A DNA stretch of 9,189 nucleotides from CAZFCK01 sp964517355 (GTDB lineage Bacteria > Desulfobacterota > Desulfovibrionia > Desulfovibrionales > Desulfovibrionaceae), in assembly GCA_964517355.1 (NCBI GenBank), contig CAZFCK010000199.1:1-9189 (forward strand). Reading direction: 5' to 3'. The notes under the pieces were generated by a model. That model saw only the letters and a list, made by a program, of their open reading frames with translations. It was not told the DNA's origin and made no database searches. Each line of letters opens with the position of its first letter. Positions within the stretch are counted from its first letter, which is position 1. Below are positions 5,815-9,189 of the stretch, one piece after another. A program made the position numbers and the translations under genes.

Positions 5815-6327
5815 ACCGTTTCCTGTTCTTAGTGTCAGCGCAAAACACCCTTTCCACATTGTTGGAGGGAATACGCGGCTTGGTGACAATGCTGGAGACA
5901 ATACGGCATCTACCTAATATTATAAACAATAATATTAAAAAGAAGATCCAAGAGGGGGCCTCCCGGCGGAACTTGAACAAGCATCTCTACTTTGAAAAAG
6001 TTGGGATGCTCTTATGCCTTTCCCCGAATCAATAAACATTGTCTCAGGGATAAGCCTTTTCCAAAGGTGAAAATACGCCGGGGCGGGGCCTCAACGCTCC
6101 CCATCTTCAAGATATAATGTACTAAAGCGCTCTGAAAGCCGGCGGAAAGGTGATCTCGGGCCCAAGGCCGGCCTCCACTCCTGCACAAGGACCCGAGGGG
6201 TGCATTGGGCTGTATATTTTCTGCCAGATAATCTAGAATAAGTCTAGAGGAGCAGACGGCCGTGCCCCTCGCTGAGCCATGTAATCCTCCGCCATCCAAG
6301 AAGATAAAAAAGTGTACACGGCTTCTT

Positions 6328-6350
6328 CCCCCCAATTTATCTTTGGGGGG
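6328..6350. other. Perfect 8-bp C6AA/TTG6 hairpin
   Basis: CCCCCCAA (6328-6335) pairs with TTGGGGGG (6343-6350) across the loop TTTATCT. No T run follows on either strand. It lies about 125 bp downstream of the lemA stop codon on the minus strand and could stabilise or attenuate a lemA read-through transcript. Confidence 0.4.
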
Positions 6351-6476
6351 CATTCTTCCCACAAACCGCAAGCGTCGTGTTAAAAACCACGATATGCCAA
6401 CAAGTTAGTTCAACAACCTGAAGTTCTGAAGATTCTTAAGCCACCGGAGACAAACCAATCTCAAAGTTGCAACGCT

Positions 6477-7034
6477 CTAAAAGTGGACTTCCGGCACCAG
6501 TCGTTCGTCTGGTTGCTCAATTTCGAAGTACTCGGCCTTACTGAAGCGGAAAAGGCCGGCGATGATATTGCTGGGAAAGGATTCCACAAGGATATTGTTG
6601 TTCCGCACAGTGCCGTTGTAATATCGTCTCGCCATTTCAATGGAACCTTCGATATCCGCCAAAGCGTGCTGCAGCTCGATGTAATTTTGGTTCGCCTTCA
6701 AGTCCGGATAGCTCTCCGCCAGAGCGAACAGTCTCCCAAGGGCCTGGGACAACAGGCCCTCGGCCTTGGAGGTTTCCGCAACCCCTGCGGCCGACTGCGC
6801 CTGACTGCGCAATGAGGTGACCTGCTCGAATACCTCACGCTCATGCCCCGTATATCCTTTCACGGTTTCCACCAGGTTTGGAATCAGGTTGGCGCGCTTT
6901 TTCAACTGAACGTCAATGCCGCTCCACCCTTCCTGCACAAGATTACGATTGCGCACCAATCTGTTGTAAAGAGCAATCGCCCAGCCGCCCAGCAGTATGC
7001 CAAGTGCGAGAACAACCAGTACTATCGTGAACAA
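6477..7034 (-). CDS. lemA: LemA family protein
   Basis: Predicted membrane-anchored LemA family protein, 185 aa, the usual length. One N-terminal transmembrane helix (about 2-22) is followed by a four-helix-bundle domain. Family motifs are complete: YNRLVRNRN (23-31), VQEGWSGIDVQLKKRANLIPNLV (33-55), YPDLKANQNY (109-118), IEMARRYYNGTV (132-143) and ESFPSNIIAGLFRF (151-164). LemA proteins are common in Gram-negative and Gram-positive bacteria; their biochemical role is poorly defined, and they are often encoded with DUF2207 or TPM-domain proteins. The start is a TTG (7034), because AAGGAGG lies 8 nt upstream; the ATG ending at 7041 is out of frame. No partner gene follows on its strand, only repeat-rich spacer. 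The expected DUF2207 partner lies about 3.7 kb away on the other strand. Confidence 0.95.
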   Translation of the reverse strand: MFTIVLVVLALGILLGGWAIALYNRLVRNRNLVQEGWSGIDVQLKKRANLIPNLVETVKGYTGHEREVFEQVTSLRSQAQSAAGVAETSKAEGLLSQALGRLFALAESYPDLKANQNYIELQHALADIEGSIEMARRYYNGTVRNNNILVESFPSNIIAGLFRFSKAEYFEIEQPDERLVPEVHF

Positions 7035-7141
7035 GGCTCATGCCTCCTTTTTATGCGACATCGACTACGCACACTATCAGCTCAATTCGGCATCATCCGG
7101 CGTTGTCCGGCTATGGCCGGCCACACATTTTTTTCCAACTT

Positions 7142-7170
7142 ATTATATCCTCTCAAGTCTGTCCGCGCAA
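7142..7170 (-). promoter_or_regulatory. Promoter for lemA
   Basis: On the minus strand, TATAAT (plus coordinates 7142-7147) is preceded by 17 bp and TTGCGC (7165-7170). The -10 box is perfect and the -35 box matches in its TTG half. The transcript would start near 7135 and give a leader of about 100 nt before the TTG start of lemA. The leader contains GC-rich inverted repeats around the GGCCGGCC palindrome (near 7117-7124). Confidence 0.55.
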
Positions 7171-7222
7171 GACACCGGGGCTTCCTTCGTTTGCCCCAGC
7201 GGCCTCTGCGGAAGAAATCTTG

Positions 7223-7271
7223 TTGAAATGTTTTGCAATAATACGTAACATCAATACATATGGGTACGTAT
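7223..7271 (+). promoter_or_regulatory. Probable cheX promoter with ATACGTA inverted repeat
   Basis: TTGAAA (7223-7228) is separated by 17 bp from TAACAT (7246-7251), an acceptable sigma-70-type pair. The -10 region overlaps the left arm of an inverted repeat, ATACGTA (7241-7247) and TACGTAT (7265-7271). The arms are 24 bp apart start to start, about two helical turns, which suits a dimeric regulator binding over the promoter. This promoter is divergent from that of lemA. Confidence 0.4.
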
Positions 7272-7357
7272 CAAGGGGCGGGACTGATCCACAGGGCTTC
7301 GCGATCAGCAACCTTTTGTTTTACAGGACATTATCCAGGGGGGGGCATAAAGACATT

Positions 7358-7837
7358 ATGCCCAAAATATTCGACGTCAACGTTATCAATCCCTTCCTGA
7401 ATGCCGTTATTGATGTGCTCTCCACCATGGCAAACATCACGCCTGTTCCCGGCAAGCCGTACATCAAGGGCAGCAGGCTGGCAAAAGGCGACATCACGGG
7501 CATCATCGGCATAACCGGGCTGAACAAAGGCACCATTGCCGTCAGTTTCTCCGAACCTTGCGCCGTCAGCGTGACCAGCAACATGCTCGGCGAGGAAGTG
7601 ACCGACGTGGAAGTGCTGCGCGACGGCATCGGCGAACTAACCAATATGATTTCAGGGCAGGCGCGACAAGGTCTCGCAGCCCACAACCTGAAGTATCACG
7701 CTTCCATCCCCATGGTCATCATCGGCAAAGGACACAGAATAAAACACATCACGGACGGTCCCATACTGGCCATCCCCTTTACAACCCCTTACGGCGATTT
7801 GACCGTTGAAGTCTGTTTCGGCAAGCTGAGAACGTAA
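7358..7837 (+). CDS. CheX-type chemotaxis phosphatase domain protein
   Basis: Predicted CheX/CheC-like CheY-phosphate phosphatase, 159 aa, one complete domain. The key helix reads DGIGELTNMISGQAR (89-103). It contains the family's E-x-x-N pair (Glu93 and Asn96), which in studied CheX proteins positions water for hydrolysis of phospho-Asp on CheY. The preceding beta segments (DITGIIGITGLNKGTIAVSFS) and the closing strands (GPILAIPFTTPYGDLTVEVCF) fit the fold. ATG 7358 is chosen because the protein homology starts there. The frame stays open upstream to 7040 by chance across the lemA start region. The ribosome site is unusual: a run of eight Gs (7338-7345) sits 12 nt before the ATG, with only AAAGA close to it. 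No other chemotaxis gene is adjacent. It could act on CheY or on another receiver domain. Confidence 0.88.
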   Translation: MPKIFDVNVINPFLNAVIDVLSTMANITPVPGKPYIKGSRLAKGDITGIIGITGLNKGTIAVSFSEPCAVSVTSNMLGEEVTDVEVLRDGIGELTNMISGQARQGLAAHNLKYHASIPMVIIGKGHRIKHITDGPILAIPFTTPYGDLTVEVCFGKLRT

Positions 7838-7842
7838 GAGGC

Positions 7843-9036
7843 CTATACGAGCGAAAGCAAATGGTCGAGCAACAGCTCTTCATCCAAATAAGGGGCGCTT
7901 CGTTCCGAAATCAACTCCACATCCAGCAATTCAACCCCGAACCGCTTGATCTTATTCAGTTCCATGGGACTCCCGTAGCGCCCCCGCTTGGAATCGATCA
8001 ACACAAAATTCAATAACCTGTCGCGGGCCGGTTCTGTCGCGCACCCCTGCTCCAGATACTCCAGCAACCGCTTCACACTTTGAAACAACCCCATGCCTAC
8101 CTGTTCGGGGTCCGGCGTCGTATTGGGGATAAAGACCTTGGGGCAATTGGTTTCGCTTATGGTCTGCCCCACTCCTTCCGGCAACAGATTTGCGATCACG
8201 CTGGAATAAAAGCTTCCCATGGGATAACAAATCAGTTCGGCTTGTCCGACAAGCTGCTTTATTTTTTCGCGGATGGACACATGGATGGGGACTGGCTTTT
8301 CCCTTGACGCACTCAAAAACACCCGCTTGATCGGTACGGACAAGGGAGCTGATTCTTTCCCCGTTATGAGATGTTGACCAATGAGGATCTCTCCGTTCTC
8401 CAGCTCCGCGGCCAGATGCAGATCCGCACTGAGGATGGGACGCACGACGCCTTTAACTTCCACCAACTTGGAAAACAGGTAAATAACCGGATCAATATGG
8501 CGCTTAAAATTGAAAAAGCCGCCGGCCAAAATCAAATTGCCCACACTGGCGCCATGTAAATCAAACTCATCGGGCATGCGCTCGGAAAAAAACGTGAGAT
8601 GGCTGCGCACAAGTTTGCGCATCGGATCGGGAATATCCTTGAGCAGAGGGTGCTGCCCCCGCAACATGGCTTTGAGCTCCTCCCGCAATTCTTGCTGCGA
8701 AGCGTCCTTGGAAAAACGGTAGGCGAAAAGCTCAAATATTTGCGGATTCCCGGTAACGGAACGGTCGGCCAGGGCCATAAGCCTGTTGCGCAAATCGCCC
8801 ACGGCGAGCATGCGAAACGCATTGCGCAATTTCGCGGAGCTGCCGCCTGAATCGAAGGGCGTTATCAAATGAACGGAATTATGCGTGTAATGAACCAAGG
8901 CCCTGCTCAAATCGCGTAACGCAGAGCCGCCGCTGAAGAACAACACGCGCGGTCCCAGTTCAGGGGCCTTTTTATAGCGCGCCAAACGCACAGGATCCGG
9001 CAACTGCACGGAACGGGTAATCGTGATCAAAGCCAA
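7843..9036 (-). CDS. GAK-system CofD-like protein
   Basis: Predicted CofD/YvcK-superfamily protein, 397 aa, of the type called GAK-system CofD-like. CofD itself transfers a lactyl-phospho group in coenzyme F420 synthesis; the activity of this branch is unknown. Visible family features: RVLFFSGGSALRDLS (30-44) near the N-terminus, FDSGGSSAKLR (61-71), the GASVGNLILAGG turn (162-173), CYPMGSFYSS (270-279) in place of the CofD/YvcK Gly-Pro-Gly-Ser motif, and PKVFIPN (299-305). The start is a TTG at 9036, supported by GGAGG 6 nt upstream. In related genomes this gene is expected with an ATP-grasp enzyme and an XXXCH-domain protein; neither is in the window. It converges on cheX with only 5 bp between stop codons, leaving no room for a terminator. 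The subfamily call rests on recalled family sequence. Confidence 0.88.
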   Translation of the reverse strand: MALITITRSVQLPDPVRLARYKKAPELGPRVLFFSGGSALRDLSRALVHYTHNSVHLITPFDSGGSSAKLRNAFRMLAVGDLRNRLMALADRSVTGNPQIFELFAYRFSKDASQQELREELKAMLRGQHPLLKDIPDPMRKLVRSHLTFFSERMPDEFDLHGASVGNLILAGGFFNFKRHIDPVIYLFSKLVEVKGVVRPILSADLHLAAELENGEILIGQHLITGKESAPLSVPIKRVFLSASREKPVPIHVSIREKIKQLVGQAELICYPMGSFYSSVIANLLPEGVGQTISETNCPKVFIPNTTPDPEQVGMGLFQSVKRLLEYLEQGCATEPARDRLLNFVLIDSKRGRYGSPMELNKIKRFGVELLDVELISERSAPYLDEELLLDHLLSLV

Positions 9037-9103
9037 GGTTGTCCTCCAACCCGAGTAATCTTCCCAACGCAGCGGAATATTGAAAAAAATGCCACCGGTT
9101 GTT

Positions 9104-9129
9104 TAAGAACCTTTTGAAAAAGGTTCTTA
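9104..9129. repeat. Hairpin repeat (AAGGTTCTTA type), copy 2
   Basis: TAAGAACCTTTT pairs with AAAAGGTTCTTA around a two-base centre, giving a 12-bp near-perfect palindrome. It shares TTTGAAAAAGGTTCTTA with the copy at 5449-5475. It lies about 70 bp upstream of the CofD-like gene and separates it from whatever lies to the right. It could end an incoming transcript, although no long T run follows. Confidence 0.65.
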
Positions 9130-9165
9130 TACCCTTTCCCATTTCTAAATTAATTTATGAAAATT

Positions 9166-9189
9166 TCCGGGGGGAAACCTTTTGAAAAA
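9166..9189. repeat. CCGGGGG-AACCTTT hairpin repeat, copy 2 (cut by window edge)
   Basis: The window ends in TCCGGGGGGAAACCTTTTGA and a few As, which matches the left arm of the hairpin at 5525-5565. As in that copy, it follows an AAGGTTCTTA hairpin by about 40-50 bases. The order of the two hairpins is thus the same at both places, but the sequence between them differs. Confidence 0.6.

Larger units (their letters stand above)
5783..6476. other. Gene-free, AT-rich to mixed spacer with several small hairpins
   Basis: I find no convincing gene in this stretch of about 690 bp. It holds a perfect 9-bp AT hairpin, TAATATTAT (5915-5923) with ATAATATTA (5929-5937); a TCTAGA pair (6232-6237 and 6243-6248); and a perfect 8-bp hairpin at 6328-6350. 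A GTG-started frame of 67 codons (5832-6035, plus) begins just after an extended -10 promoter but has no Shine-Dalgarno site and no recognisable product. A 15-codon frame on the minus strand (6233-6280) has GGAGG 5 nt before its ATG and may be a remnant or leader peptide. The 119-codon minus frame at 6012-6371 does not read as a protein. Confidence 0.4.

Noticed and set aside
6012..6371. 119-codon minus-strand frame in the gene-free spacer
   Set aside because: No ribosome site, odd composition, and no recognisable motif; the only good ribosome site in the area serves a different frame.
7040..7357. Upstream extension of the CheX-type protein to 265 aa
   Set aside because: The added residues cross the lemA start and both promoters and resemble no part of CheX; the open frame seems to be chance.
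9080..9100. Possible sigma-54 promoter (TGGCAT) on the minus strand before the CofD-like gene
   Set aside because: The GC element at the required distance is missing; only T-rich sequence follows.

Overview
The window looks like chromosomal DNA of a sulfate-reducing bacterium of the Desulfovibrio group (Desulfovibrionaceae). Three things point that way: a CofD-like protein of the 'GAK' type known mostly from that lineage; dispersed intergenic repeats built from CCGGGGGGAAACCTTTTGAAAAA-type hairpins; and moderate-to-high GC genes with clear Shine-Dalgarno sites separated by AT-richer, repeat-filled spacers. The assignment is inference from sequence character and recall. No rRNA, tRNA, CRISPR array, transposase or recognisable phage gene was found.

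Left part (1-5365): a truncated copy of a dispersed repeat (1-99) is followed by a PaaI-type hotdog thioesterase on the minus strand. Divergent from it is a secreted/membrane DUF2207 protein with a glycine-rich tail, then a 495-residue all-helical protein I do not recognise. Next comes a small exported protein (67 aa, two cysteines in the mature part) with its own strong promoter, a structured leader of about 210 nt and a strong terminator. A convergent 80-residue AbrB/MazE-type DNA-binding protein closes this part.

Middle (5366-6476): about 1.1 kb without a convincing gene. It holds a second copy of the left-end repeat in opposite orientation, lying inside a 311-bp MITE-like unit bounded by 19-bp inverted repeats with one mismatch. 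Beyond it is AT-rich DNA with an extended -10 promoter and several perfect small hairpins.

Right part (6477-9189): lemA (minus, TTG start), a CheX-type chemotaxis phosphatase domain protein (plus), and the GAK-type CofD-like protein (minus, TTG start), which converges on cheX with only 5 bp between stop codons. The window ends in another copy of the hairpin repeats.

LemA and DUF2207 are frequent genomic neighbours in other bacteria. Here they are about 3.7 kb apart on opposite strands, separated by the repeat element. One reading is that repeat-mediated rearrangement split an ancestral envelope operon. The least explained parts are the 495-aa helical protein, the small exported protein with its leader, the MITE-like unit, and the CofD-like protein without visible GAK partners.
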